Shown here: positions 1-11,100 of the stretch, piece by piece
Position numbering within the stretch: position 1 is the first letter of the stretch
How the letters are laid out: each line of letters starts with the position of its first letter
Assembly: GCA_034096865.1 (NCBI GenBank)
Contig: JAWQFJ010017476.1
Span: forward strand, 141,001-205,000
DNA from: Theodoxus fluviatilis
Lineage: Eukaryota > Mollusca > Gastropoda > Cycloneritida > Neritidae
Length of the DNA: 64,000 nt
Reading direction: 5' to 3'
Made by a program: the position numbers and the translations under genes
Notes under the pieces: model-generated
The model's database searches: none
What the model was told of the DNA's origin: nothing
The model's input: the letters and a program-made list of their open reading frames with translations, nothing else

Positions 1-172
1 ACAGCTTATGGGTGCAGTGTTTGAAACTGCACAAATCCCAAAGTTAAATCCTTGGGTAAGGTGCCTCACCCACATTGCCTCTCCTATCGAGGAGTAACAC
101 CTGTCACTGGGCTCTGCACAGTGGCAGCTGGGGATGAAATTCCCCCCAAGAATGTCCTTATAAAAAAGGGAC
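1..172 (+). repeat. tRNA-derived SINE copy 1
   Basis: This stretch aligns by eye with 8859-9035 (same strand) and with 59041-59277 (opposite strand). Shared blocks are a GTGTTCGAAGCTGCACAG-like block, a 'CCTTGGG' block and 'CATTGCCTCTCC'. The first block resembles a pol III B box, which suggests a tRNA-derived SINE. The left end is cut by the window edge. The family name is unknown to me. Confidence 0.6.
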
Positions 173-256
173 AAAAAATATTGTTATATTCATTATTATT
201 GTTGTTGTGTTTGTTATTATTGTAACATCTGACACCTTATCCTGGGCTTGATGCAG

Positions 257-636
257 GAGCACAGCAGAAGGTGCTGGTTGCAGTGGTGCAGGATGATGAG
301 TGGACCAGCTGCAGCAGAACCATAGTCCCTGAGGACGTCAATCTGGTCTCCGTGGTCAACCTCCACGTGGTGCCAGGGCAGGATACACTGCATGCTCCTG
401 GCTCCAGCCTCAGTCCCAGGAACAAGGAGACCATCTCCACTATAGCCAGAGATCTCAATCTGCAGCCCAGGTCATGTTCATTGTGGCCATATGCACTAAC
501 TGCAGGTTTAGCAGGTCTGTGTGTTGTTGCAGTGATTATTGTATTCCACCCTCACAGCCAAATCCCCCTGTGGGTTCGGGGACACCGTTACTTGATTTGT
601 GTGTACTCTAAACTGTTCAGTGATTTTCGTGCTTAA
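257..636 (+). CDS. Candidate last coding exon, single-pass membrane protein
   Basis: An open frame runs from just after a CAG acceptor (254-256), preceded by a T-rich stretch, to TAA at 634-636. In phase 2 it reads AQQKVLVAVVQDDEWTSCS and onward. It contains a hydrophobic segment (LWPYALTAGLAGLCVVAVII, about residues 80-101) followed by a short tail with basic residues. The composition looks more coding-like and more GC-rich than its flanks. If real, it is the C-terminal exon of a gene lying to the left, with one membrane helix and a short tail of about 25 residues. I do not recognise the family, and upstream exons are outside the window. A repeat-derived open frame is the main alternative. 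The minus-strand open frame over the same bases was not preferred because it lacks a membrane segment and splice context. Confidence 0.35.
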
Positions 637-2274
637 TGGCCTTACATAGCCTACAAAAGCTGCTAGGCCTTAAAACACTATCCATCCATCATCTCAGCCG
701 AAAGCCCATTTCCCCTAAATAAGTTCTGCAATGAGACAAAGGATACGCATACAAGTATTCTTATTGTTTTTGTATCTGTCTTGGTTTAACTGACAGATTA
801 AACTTCCCAACTCATCTGCAATCCCCTCCCATTAACACATTAGAATCGGTGTGCATGTCTGTATGCATCCTTTCTTGGGACAGGGGAAACTAATGCGTAG
901 TGATAGAAAACACTAGATATGCCTAAGTAAATTGGAGACCAGCTTGTTAAAACCCAATCTATCTCCTAATTCCCAGAAGAGGAGGGAGAAAGGAGAAATG
1001 ATGGAAGGAGGAGGGAAGGATAAAGAGGGAAGAAGAAAAGGGAAAGAAGGCAGAAGGAAGAGGAGGAGGAATAGGGACAACAAGGAGGAGATGCAGAAGA
1101 AATTAGTGGAGGAAGGCAGGAGGAGGAGGAAGCTGAGGGGGAGGAGGGAAGAGTAATAGTAGGAAATTTTATTTGGATGAACAATAGTCATCAGGAAAGC
1201 TTTATATTCAGTTCACTGCTCTGTTGGAAAGATTTGAAAGACTTTTTTGCAATTAGATGTACAAGAAAAGTTTACATGATCACATTACTCTGTCAGAGTT
1301 TTGCAACACTTGATGCTTAAGTCTGGAAATTGGGATTCCCGGCTATGTGGATTGGTATTTGACGCTGTACTTTTCAGAGAATGGACATGTTGTTGCTTTC
1401 ATTGGCATCAGTGACTCAACAGTAGTGGTGATCTAATACTTCATCTGAGCAGTGTGCACAGCAGCTATACTTTGCTTTTACCATGCATTCCCAACCAAGG
1501 CTTCATCTGCATATGGGCTCTTTTGGACATCTTTTGGTATATTACAGGATTTTCAGGGAAGTAAAGAAGCAATTCTTTCAGACATGATTTATAAATTCTA
1601 CTTTCACTCGGGGTGACAAGGCAGGAAGTCTAAGAAGAGATGAAGGACTTTCCTTACGATCACCTTTGACAGGAAGAAACAATGGCTACAGAGAGTCTGG
1701 CTGAAACTGTGAGGTAGAATCCATTCACATGAAGGGGAAAGGAAAGGCTGGGAACAAATAGAGTGAAGGATCTTAAGTTGTGGTGTAAACTGCTGGTTGT
1801 ATTGTACACATCTTCATTATTCCTTGTCTTTGTCCATTATGTCCTTCATAGTTACAGTGAATGTTGTGCACGGAATGGGCAGGGGGCATTAGTACATCTG
1901 TTGTGGACGATCACCCTGCATGCATGGTCAACATTTTCTGGTTGAAGTTTCACATAAAATGTTGTAGGTTTCTTATGTCTTTTTGCAACTGTACATGGAA
2001 CAAAGACTATTGAATTACATGTTCAGTTAGATTTATTTTTCCTCCCCTAATGAGCAGCAGCAGAGTGATTAGGAGATGTGAACAAGTGCTAATTTGTTTT
2101 GTTTTGTTTTGATTTACCCTCAACTTTGTGAAAATTACACTAAAATTATTTTAATGCAGCTATAGCATTGAAACAAGTTTGTGGGTGTTAAAAAATGCAA
2201 TGAATTTGGGTTTTGTTGAGTGATATAGTTTTTGCAATGCTGTAATGGATATTATAATTATATACACTCACATC
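637..2274. other. Intergenic; polypurine tract, nothing else recognised
   Basis: No gene is supported here. Positions about 975-1160 form a strand-asymmetric polypurine (GGA/GAA) tract, which produces long meaningless open frames on both strands. The remainder is AT-rich unique-looking sequence with short T/G runs near 2095. Confidence 0.5.
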
Positions 2275-2284
2275 TGAACTACAG

Positions 2285-2680
2285 AGATGGATACAAGCCC
2301 TGGAAATGAGATGCTACCGCAAGATTCTGAACATCTCATATAAAGACCATGTCACAAATGAGGAAGTCAGCAACAGGATCAGGAGAGCATTTGGACAGTA
2401 CGAAGACCTGCTCTCAATCGTGAAAAGCAGAAAGCTGAAGTGGTACGGTCACATGTCAAGAGGCAGTGGGCTGGCCAAGACCATCCTGCAAGGTACCGTA
2501 CCAGGTGGGAGAAGGAGAGGCAGGCAGAGAAAGAGGTGGGAAGACAACATCAAAGAGTGGACAGGCTTGGCCTTTGCTGACTCACAGCGAGCCACAGAGG
2601 ATAGAGATCGATGGAGGAAGATTGTCCGAAAGTCATCAGTGGTACCTCAACAACCCATATCAGGGTTAAGAGACTAAACT
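2285..2680 (+). pseudogene. LINE reverse transcriptase C-terminal relic, copy 1
   Basis: The open frame 2306-2677 encodes MRCYRKILNISYKDHVTNEE, then RKLKWYGHMSRGSGLAKTIL and a basic [19 protein letters not shown] stretch. This is the familiar C-terminal end of non-LTR retrotransposon reverse transcriptases ('MRxLRKILxISYxDHxTNEEV ... KLxWxGHxxR ... GxRxRGRQxxRWxDNIKEW'). The copy is 5'-truncated. Its 3' end is ACTAAACTAAACTGAA, matching the tandem tail of the reverse-oriented copy at 13779. It has no own promoter or catalytic core. Confidence 0.8.
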
Positions 2681-2777
2681 AAACTGAATGGATATTTGGA
2701 ATCATGTGGCTGAAATTTGCAGTTATATCTCCATTGAGAGCCTAACTTGTTTTAAGATGATGTCAATGTTAGGGTTA

Positions 2778-3192
2778 AATATTGAAATCCCTTCCATTGA
2801 TGGGCCACACTAGAGGACCCGTCCAAGGAGAGGGGTGCGGACCCCGCTCCATTGGCAGGCCACAGAATCTGATTGGAAGTGTTTTTGCTAAGGTGTTTAT
2901 GATCGAAACAGAGCCAAATTACCTTGACAACAGCTGCAAATATGATATTCATTGTAACCCAATTCAGCTGAAAGTGCATTGTGTACACCAGTTTGTCAAT
3001 CATTCGCACTTAATTGTCATTTTGTGGGCAAAATAACCGTCCAAGATTGCGTATGCGATCTAGCAAGCACACACTAATTTGGTTGTCATTCTGTGTAGGA
3101 GTCACAGCGAATTAAATGACTAACACCGCACCCCCCTTTCTTTGACTGAGTCAACTAGTGTGGCCCATCAGTGGAAGGGATTCCTCAATATT
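2778..3192. mobile_element. MITE-like element with ~35-bp terminal inverted repeats
   Basis: The left end (2778-2813) and the reverse complement of the right end (3155-3192) match over about 35 bases, sharing ATCCCTTCCA and TGATGGGCCACACTAG, with one 2-base gap and few mismatches. The 415-bp body has no coding capacity. A target duplication could not be fixed with confidence. It is probably a nonautonomous DNA transposon; superfamily unknown. Confidence 0.65.
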
Positions 3193-5397
3193 TTGGTGCT
3201 TGTACAACTTTGGCTGACTCAAACTGAGGACTTCTACTTCAGCAGCATCCAGGCACTCCAGCACTATTGGAGGAAGCGTCTGAACTTGATGGGAGATTAT
3301 ATTGAAAAATAAAGCATGAAAAGATTTCTGTGGGCTTTTATTTCATGGAGGCTCAAAACTTATCAGTCACCCCTTGTTTGTGCTACAACTGTATCTGCTT
3401 TACCAGTCATAAATAAAGAGAGCTTAACCCTTTGCAGCCTTGGTGTGTCTGTCACTGAGGATGACTGCAGGAGCACAGGCAATGCCTTGGGCCCTATGCA
3501 GTTTGTTGCAAAGAGGCAAGACTAGACTAAAGACTGCCCCAACTCCCAAAATAACTGGCAACTTCTGGTTCTTTGGAAACAATAAGTGGACAGAGTGGCA
3601 AAGTAGTTCTCTCAACAGGCAGAAGCAGCCAAAAGAACAAATAAGTCCATTTGTTTGGTCATCACCCTGTCGCAACATCTCAGAAAGTTAAGCCTGATCT
3701 GCAGGGATAAATTCAACAACTGACACAGCATTAAGTCGTTGTTGGAATCCTGATACCAACAAATGTCTATAAATCTATTTTCTTAAAACCCTGCATAGAT
3801 AAACATTTTCTAAATGTTATCAATTAGTCAAAGTGGTGTTACAAGCCCAACCTCCCAGAGTCTAGGGGTATGATGATTATGAGTTTGTGTAATTACTTTA
3901 CACTTGAGGATATAGGCTTGTAGACACAAAATCTCTTACATGCTTCATTCACTCTTCTCTCACAACCAAGGAGAAAACAAGCGAGATTTAGATAATAATA
4001 CATTTAATGAATAAAGTATTTCAATCATGCAAGACATGCACTAGAAGAAGGTTATTATTGGATTTCAATTGTGAATATTTATGAATTTCTAGGCCAGCCG
4101 AATAAAAAGGAAAATTGGAATGATTTGTTCTTAGTTCTAAGTCAATTGTTCAATGTGAAGAAAGGTCAATGCTCACCGAGATCCAACGACGAAACAAAAA
4201 TCAGTTCTTTTCCTAACCAGTCTGTTTTCGCTAAACTCGTAGAGGTGGAGGGAGTCGGTCTTCTTTGGAGGAGTTCACAGCATCTTTTAGGCAGGCACCT
4301 CTGAGACAGGTCGACAGCACTTGTCTCAGCCGGGACTTCGGAAAACATGCGTGTGGCTTGGATGTTAAAGCCGAAGTGATGATTCTAATGTTTCACTCTC
4401 TGAGCACGCTTCTCTGTGGCCGCTGCACCCCCTCCCTCCGGCGAATTCCCAGCCTGGAACGCTGTCTGGGAAAAGAGGACCCCCCGGTCCCGCACCGGCA
4501 AGTGGGAGCATCAGGGCGAGCGAGGGCCAGGTCGTTATCTTATCACTAACCCTAGGTGATGACAGAGACTTCCCTCCGAGAGTGGATGACCCCTGTGGGA
4601 ACTAATTTGACCGCCCACAGACGATGCGACACCCTCGGTCCTCATTTCATAGCATCTCTCTAATTAAGACACAAGAGAGCCACTGATGGGCAACCATCAC
4701 AGTGGCTATGAGTGTGTGATAGGACTTCGTACACATGACAAGGAAACAATGTATCTGAGAGAAAGCAGTGAGACATGGTGAATCGAAGGGTCTTCTTACC
4801 TAACTGCAATTCCCTGCAAATCGTCTGCTACCGTTTCATTTCTCCGTGTTGTAATCCTGTGTATGTGTGAATAAGAGTATGAATGCAGAGGGTGAACATC
4901 TATGATGCACCTTCGTGCCTGCATGAGTGTTGGTTCAACATCTATGATTTGCCAACAAAAGAAACAAATCATCTTAAAAGGAGCTTCCTCAACACCATGT
5001 TAACTATGAATATGTAGATCACCAGCTCCTGGCAGCCCCATGTCCAGTAGTCTCCTCTCTTGCATGAGTGCATAGTCGGCTCCTCAACCTCTACTTCCCT
5101 ATAGAAACCCTGTCTTTAACAGGTGGATGTAGGCAAAGACCCTGTATATAGGATCTTTGATGTAGGTGAGCAAGCTTTGGCGTTTGATTAAGTGTGAGGC
5201 GCAATGCTGTGGTTTTATTCCTGGGATGGGAGAGCTGTGGATTATGAGAGCAAGAAGGTTTAGGAGCCTAGCTGCTACAAGAGAAAAAAGACATTGGAAA
5301 GAACAGAGAGGAGAGCAAGAAACTTCAAGGGGAGCTGTTACAGAGGCAAGAGAAGAGGAGGCACAGATAGGAAGCTTCAGTGGGAATAACAACAGAG
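3193..5397. other. Intergenic, no supported feature
   Basis: Only short open frames without splice context or recognisable domains. No repeats recognised by eye except AT-rich simple stretches. Confidence 0.4.
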
Positions 5398-6231
5398 ACA
5401 AGAAGGGCAAAGCCCATACGACTCACATGCTTGACCTTGACCTTTATATGACCTTGACCTTCAGGTGACCTTCAAGGTCAAGGTCAAACAACTAAACGTA
5501 CCAATGACATCATACACTAAGAAATGCTTTACACATTTTTCCTACCAAAATACATGTGGCCTTGACCCAAGGTCAAGGTCATCCAAGGTCATGCAACACG
5601 AAGCTGTTAATTCAAGACATAGGAAGCACAATGGTGCTTATTGGCACTTTCTACCATGAGATATGGTCACTTTTAGTGGTTCACTACCCCATTTTGGTCA
5701 CATTTCATAAGGGTCAAAGTGACCTTGACCTTGATGATATGTGACCAAATGTGTCTCATGATGAAAGTATAACATGTGCCCCACATAATTATTAAGTTTG
5801 AAACAGTTATCTTCCATAGTTCAGGGTCAAGGTCACTTCAAAATATGTATACAATCCAACTTTGAAGAGCTCCTGTGACCTTGACCTTGAAGCAAGGTCA
5901 ACCAAACTGGTATCAAAAGATAGGGCTCACTTTGCCCTATATACCATATATAGGTCAGGTATCCAATCTCAAAAACTTTAGAGAAAATTGAGAAAATGTG
6001 AAAAATGGCTGTTTTTTAGACAACATTTATGGCCCCTGCGACCTTGACCTTGAAGCAAGGACAAGTCACTATGTATGTTTTTTGAGGCCTTGTCATCATA
6101 CACCGTCGTGCCACATTTGGTATTGATAGACGTAATAGTCTCTGAGAAAAATTCTACGTTAAAGTTTTCGGACGCCCCGACGGACGAAACGGGTGAGTAC
6201 ATAGACTCACTTTTGCTTCGCATGTGAGTCA
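5398..6231 (+). mobile_element. TCAAGGTCA-rich dispersed element, copy 1
   Basis: An 834-bp unit begins ACAAGAAGGGCAAAGCCCAT and ends at GTGAGTCA. It is present again in reverse orientation at 24840-25680 with high identity over its whole length. A short inverted pair GACTCACATGC / GCATGTGAGTC lies near its two ends. It carries about eleven matches to TCAAGGTCA or its complement, several as overlapping tandem pairs. No protein is convincingly encoded. It is a dispersed nonautonomous repeat of unknown class. Confidence 0.75.
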
Positions 6232-6321
6232 ATAAATGGAGATGCAGTAACAACAGCAACAGGTACCGATTGTCTGCATCTGCGACCATAGCACAGAGCT
6301 GCAGCAAAAGATTTCTATAAT

Positions 6322-7612
6322 GTAGGGGAAAGTGGGGCATTAAGCCCCAGGGAGCATTAGTGGCCACTTCCAAAATGAGTTTCAAACAATTAAAGTTAGT
6401 TTCTCTCAAGAATGACTTATGGTTTTGACCCAGTCGGAAATAGGTCAGTCACAGTGCAAGTTTTTTTTGGACACCACTCTTCCTGCTATGTTAAATGTCC
6501 GAAAAAACTTTGCCTCTTAGACCTCACTCACATCTAATTTTGATGTGCACTTCATGATCATCAAAGGAACACGAGAATTGCATCAGTGCTTTCCTAAACC
6601 ACCAAGGCAAGTGCACATGCATTAATTTCATGATGATTCATGTCATATTTCAAGTATTATATACTGCTGTGGAGATAAATTTTTGCAGGTGATTGAAGAG
6701 GAATTGTGGCTTTTTCGGTGACGATTTTTATTCCTCCATAAAAATTTCATTGAAGTTTGTTCATTATGATAAGTTTGATGATATTTCAGCACTGACAGTT
6801 AAAACTTCCTGACCCTTTATTAATCTTGAATGAAAAAGCCAAAGCCCATGAGAGCCAATCAAAATGCGGTGGGACTTAATGCCTCACATTTTAGCGTGAA
6901 ATTTTTAAAGTCAACAAGTCCAAATAATACTGATGAAATACACACACATCTCAACTCTAAATTAGCATGTGTTTCTGTTTTTTCTGTTCAATACATTTAT
7001 CCTGAAAATGTCAGTAAACCACTAGTTGGTGCCTGTTTCCTTAATTTTCTGTACCTGATTATGTAGCATTATGTCAAGAAAACAGCAGTTTCTGCCATAA
7101 GTATATATATACACAGATCAGAAGAAATAAATGGAAACCATGCACTTTGATGAATGGTATCACATGCAGCTTGTTGAATTGCTTTGAGCTGTCAGAGACT
7201 ACATTAAATAGGGCATTTGGGCTGCATCATGTCACTTTGGACCTAGCTTCATTTCATTTGCAGAAAATTTTACAGTAAAATTATATTTAAAAATTCCTTC
7301 TGTGTGATTCTATGCATTTGTTAGTTATCTTATACATTTCAGATGAGATAAAACTTACCAAAATATGTATTTTATGTTGGGGCCTAATGCCTCGATCTCC
7401 TGGGGCTTAATGCCCGAGAGCATGAAGTTCACTGTAAGAAATAAAATTTGTTTAAAAAATTTTGTTTCGAGTTTACCAAAGAAAGTCAGTATGTTTCATT
7501 GGATGTTAGTGTCCTCAATTTGTTTACTCTGTATAATTTGATGTAACTTTTTACAGACCAGAATAATAGCCCTACTTTTAAAAGGGGGTACCTAATGCCC
7601 CGCTTTCCCTAC
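6322..7612. mobile_element. Nonautonomous DNA transposon with GGGGCATTA terminal inverted repeats
   Basis: The left end GTAGGGGAAAGTGGGGCATTA (6322-6342) pairs with the right end TAATGCCCCGCTTTCCCTAC (7593-7612), giving about 20-bp terminal inverted repeats with small differences. Internal motifs of the form GGGRCTTAATGCC recur near 6869, 7379 and 7405, which looks like subterminal transposase-binding repeats. No intact transposase is encoded. No target-site duplication is visible. Confidence 0.6.
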
Positions 7613-8084
7613 GCGTACTTGGAGAAGTAGCTCACCTTTACAGCATGCTTGACCATCAGAACTGAGACGTTTGGGCAAGGTTACATAAAAAGATTCAAGC
7701 TTCCCATGTTCAACTGATGCAACGGAGAGGGTCACTAGAGGGAAATGCCGGCTTTCTGATTGGCAGCCTCAAGAAGAAACCCATGCTAAACAGAAAGTTT
7801 ACCCGCTGTGGAACCTTGGTCCAGGCAGCTGGCCAAAAGTGAATCAGCTTTATCTGCATATACATTCGTGTTCGTCTAAGGCAGCGAGGAATAAAAATAA
7901 AATTTGTCGTAGAGCTTAAGCCAGGGGAGGCAACTCTTATTTAATAGAAAACTCGCACCTCAGTTTCCGGGAAAAGCAGTCGCTTTCTACTGTGTGGGCG
8001 TGTGCTTGAAATGATATACAGATTGCGTGCCTGATCTATTTGCAGAGTCCTGCATACTCTTTGTTTCAAAAACAGAGGTTCAAC

Positions 8085-8100
8085 ATGTCTGGAAACGAAG
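8085..8100 (+). CDS. Pro/Tyr-rich membrane-anchored protein, coding exon 1
   Basis: ATG TCT GGA AAC GAA G, followed by the donor GTAATC at 8101. Sixteen coding bases give MSGNE and the first base of an Asp codon, which exon 2 (10170) completes. This start was chosen because the phase fits exactly and the next exon has no better upstream start: its own frame has only a few codons before the acceptor. The region before it (about 7900-8084) would be the 5' UTR and promoter; no TATA box or other promoter element could be assigned. Confidence 0.65.
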
Positions 8101-11100
8101 GTAATCTGTGCTTGTGTTGATAGTCGCGCCGAGGGAGTGGCAACTCTCCGATTTGGGTTTCTCTCGGTATTTTCCTCTTGAGTCTTTCACCATGATCATG
8201 ATCCCAATTGGCGCTACACATGAAAAACACAAAAATCACATAATATACTGACGATGTGGAACATCCAGCAAACTTTCTCGTTGATCATGATGATAGTTCG
8301 ACTTCACCATCAAATATGTGGACATGGGCCTGCGGACATTCCTCATGTTTTGATAAAATGACTCCCTTGCGAATGGAGTCTTTTGAAAGTGATGTGAAAC
8401 TGAGTAACCAGCGTACGATATTCATTAGTTTGTTTAAACATGCTGTGCACAGTATGCGTTGTTGCAAACTGTAAACAATACACAGCTAAGAAGTGTCTCG
8501 TATTATCTCGTGAATGCAGACGAAAGACAAGGTTTGTAGACTGTTGAGACCCTATGTCATAGCCGTAAGAAGGATATATTTGAATTGATGCACCGCAGCA
8601 ATTTCACTAAACCTTAGATTTCAGCAGCCGCAGCAGCAAGAAGTATTAATGACACAGAACTTTACATCATGAGCAGGACTAGATACCTCACCTGCCCTTG
8701 TTGTACATGTCTAATATGATGCATTACTTGGCACCAAGCATTGCAAAAACACTACTATAGCTTAAAAGATTATGGAACAGTCATTCTAAAATCAGTGATC
8801 ATTATGAAGAAAAAAATGGCACTCTGTAGCCAAGCAGAGTTTGACCTGCAGTTGCTTGCAGCTTAATAGGTGCGGTGTTCGAAGCTGCACAGATCCTAGA
8901 GTTGCATCCTTGGGCAGGGAGCTCCACCCACATTGCCTCTCCTACTGAGGAGTATAACTGGTCACTGGGCGCTGCACAGCCTCGACCGGGGGTGAAATTC
9001 CCCCAATAGAATTTCCTCAGGAAGGACAAAAATGATTATCATTTAATGTGTTATTGGGAAGATGAATGAGCCATATTTATATTACAAAAATCTAAACAAC
9101 AATATGGAGTGAATGAGGAAGGGTAATGTTGGGGTCAGGGGATGGGAAAGCAAACCAGTCACACACACACACACACCAGCCCTGATGTAGCTGTTATGAC
9201 TCTGTCTCCTCTGGAGACACTGCAGTTGCCATCATTATCAGCTGTAATGATAAGGTACGACTATCACCAAGTATATTTGCCTCCTCCATCTGGCTGTCAT
9301 GTGTCATGCGTGTCCTGTGAGTTAAATGCCTATTCTGCATGACCAGCCACTACATGGCTCTCATCTGCTAGTCTGGAAGGCTTTTCGCAGCTGCTTGTCA
9401 CATCACTTGTTAACTGGACTTATTCATGCCTTCCCACTCTCCCTGTCATGTATCCTGTGTGCTAGACGTCCATTTGTCCTACAGCTGCCCATTCCATCAT
9501 TTGTTCATTTGACTGGACATGTGATTGCAGACCTTCCCCTGGCAACTTTGCTTTCCTAAGTCTCAATTGTTATATGTAGGTGTAAATTTCAATAAATTTG
9601 ATGCTTTCTCTGAATCACTTGATAGACCTTGTTTTGCTAAATGAGGCAACTTTTGAAACAAGTAATTTCAGTTAAGTATAGAAGAGAAATAAGCTCCTTT
9701 TGGTCATTAAAAACACAGGCTCAAGGACAAGCAGAGATCAAATGGGCTGATCCCCATGCTGAGTCCTCTTACAATAGTGCATCCATTTGATAAGGGGGAC
9801 CATCTGCCACTCTAATGCCACCTCAGTCTTGGCATTGCTGTACACACTTAAAGACTACTAATAACTAGTACTATAAGAGGCCACTGCCACTATTGTCTTG
9901 AGCTGGTCCAGGCCACAGCCATCCGGCCTTGAACCAGCCAGCAGCTCCTGCACCCATGGGATGAACAAAGTTGTGAAAAGTAGCTCTGACTATGACAGCT
10001 TAATCACATACAAAAATGATGATGGAGACAGTCATCATCTTGTAGTACTATCTTGTCACTGCTACGCTATTGTTACTTTCATCATGTGACTTGGACATCC
10101 CATTGAACATGCATCAACATCCACAAATGCTGTCATTGTGATGATCCCATTCATTGTTTTGCATTGTAGATGACAGGTCCATGCCACCTCCTTCATACAG
10201 TGAAGCTATCAGTGATCCACGATACATGGCCTCAGGAGCAACTTCATTGGGATCTGCTGTGCCCCCCTACCCCAGTCTGCCCCAAGGACAGCCAGTTGCT
10301 GCTCAAAGTGTTCCCTCTGGCTACCAGGCCCTGCCCACAAGTTACCAGTCTCCACCCACCAGCTACCAGGCCCCGCCCACAAGTTATCATGTTCCACCTG
10401 CCAGCTACCAGGCCACTCTCCCAGGAGTCCAGTCCACTTCCTCCACAAACCCATATCCAGTGCAGTCTGGCTACCCCACACAAACCACCATTACCTACAA
10501 TCCATGCCAGGGCAATGTCCAATGTGGAAACCTCCCCCAAGGATTTGCTACAACCCCTCTGGTAAGTACCTTGCATTTCTGTAGAGGAGAACATAACTTC
10601 CAAGTGCTCTTTGGGTCAGGTGAAAGTGGATTTGAGCCAAAAGTGGCAAAAGAAATTATAAGGTCTGTCAGTCTGATGAGTGATGAAAATTCCTTGTTTA
10701 ACCCATTATGACCTACAGCGTGTGATGAAAACGGCTTCCTAAAACCTGAGAGGTGTTTTCAGGAAAAAACACAAAGTTGACAACAGTCATAAAAAAAATT
10801 TCTATCTTCATGTTGCGTGCACGTGATCTGCTACTTGCGGTCCATCCCAGTTTGCCCCAGGAAAGTAGAAGCAGGACAGGCGTGTGTTTTCTTACAGGAT
10901 GTTTATTCCCGGACTGGTCAGCGCTTACAGCAATCACTCGTACACCCACAGTGGTCACTCGTGCTGCTCAGGCTGCGCCTTAATACGGCTCCGACAGCCT
11001 CCCAAGCGCTCTCAGCTTCCAGTGACCTGTGCTGGACAGGCTGCGCCTCACAGCGGCTTCTACAGCCTACCAAGCACTCGCTTCCAGTCACCAGTAATAA

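Noticed and set aside
4265..4549. GC-richer 94-codon open frame
   Set aside because: No splice signals, domain or homology recognised; left uncalled.
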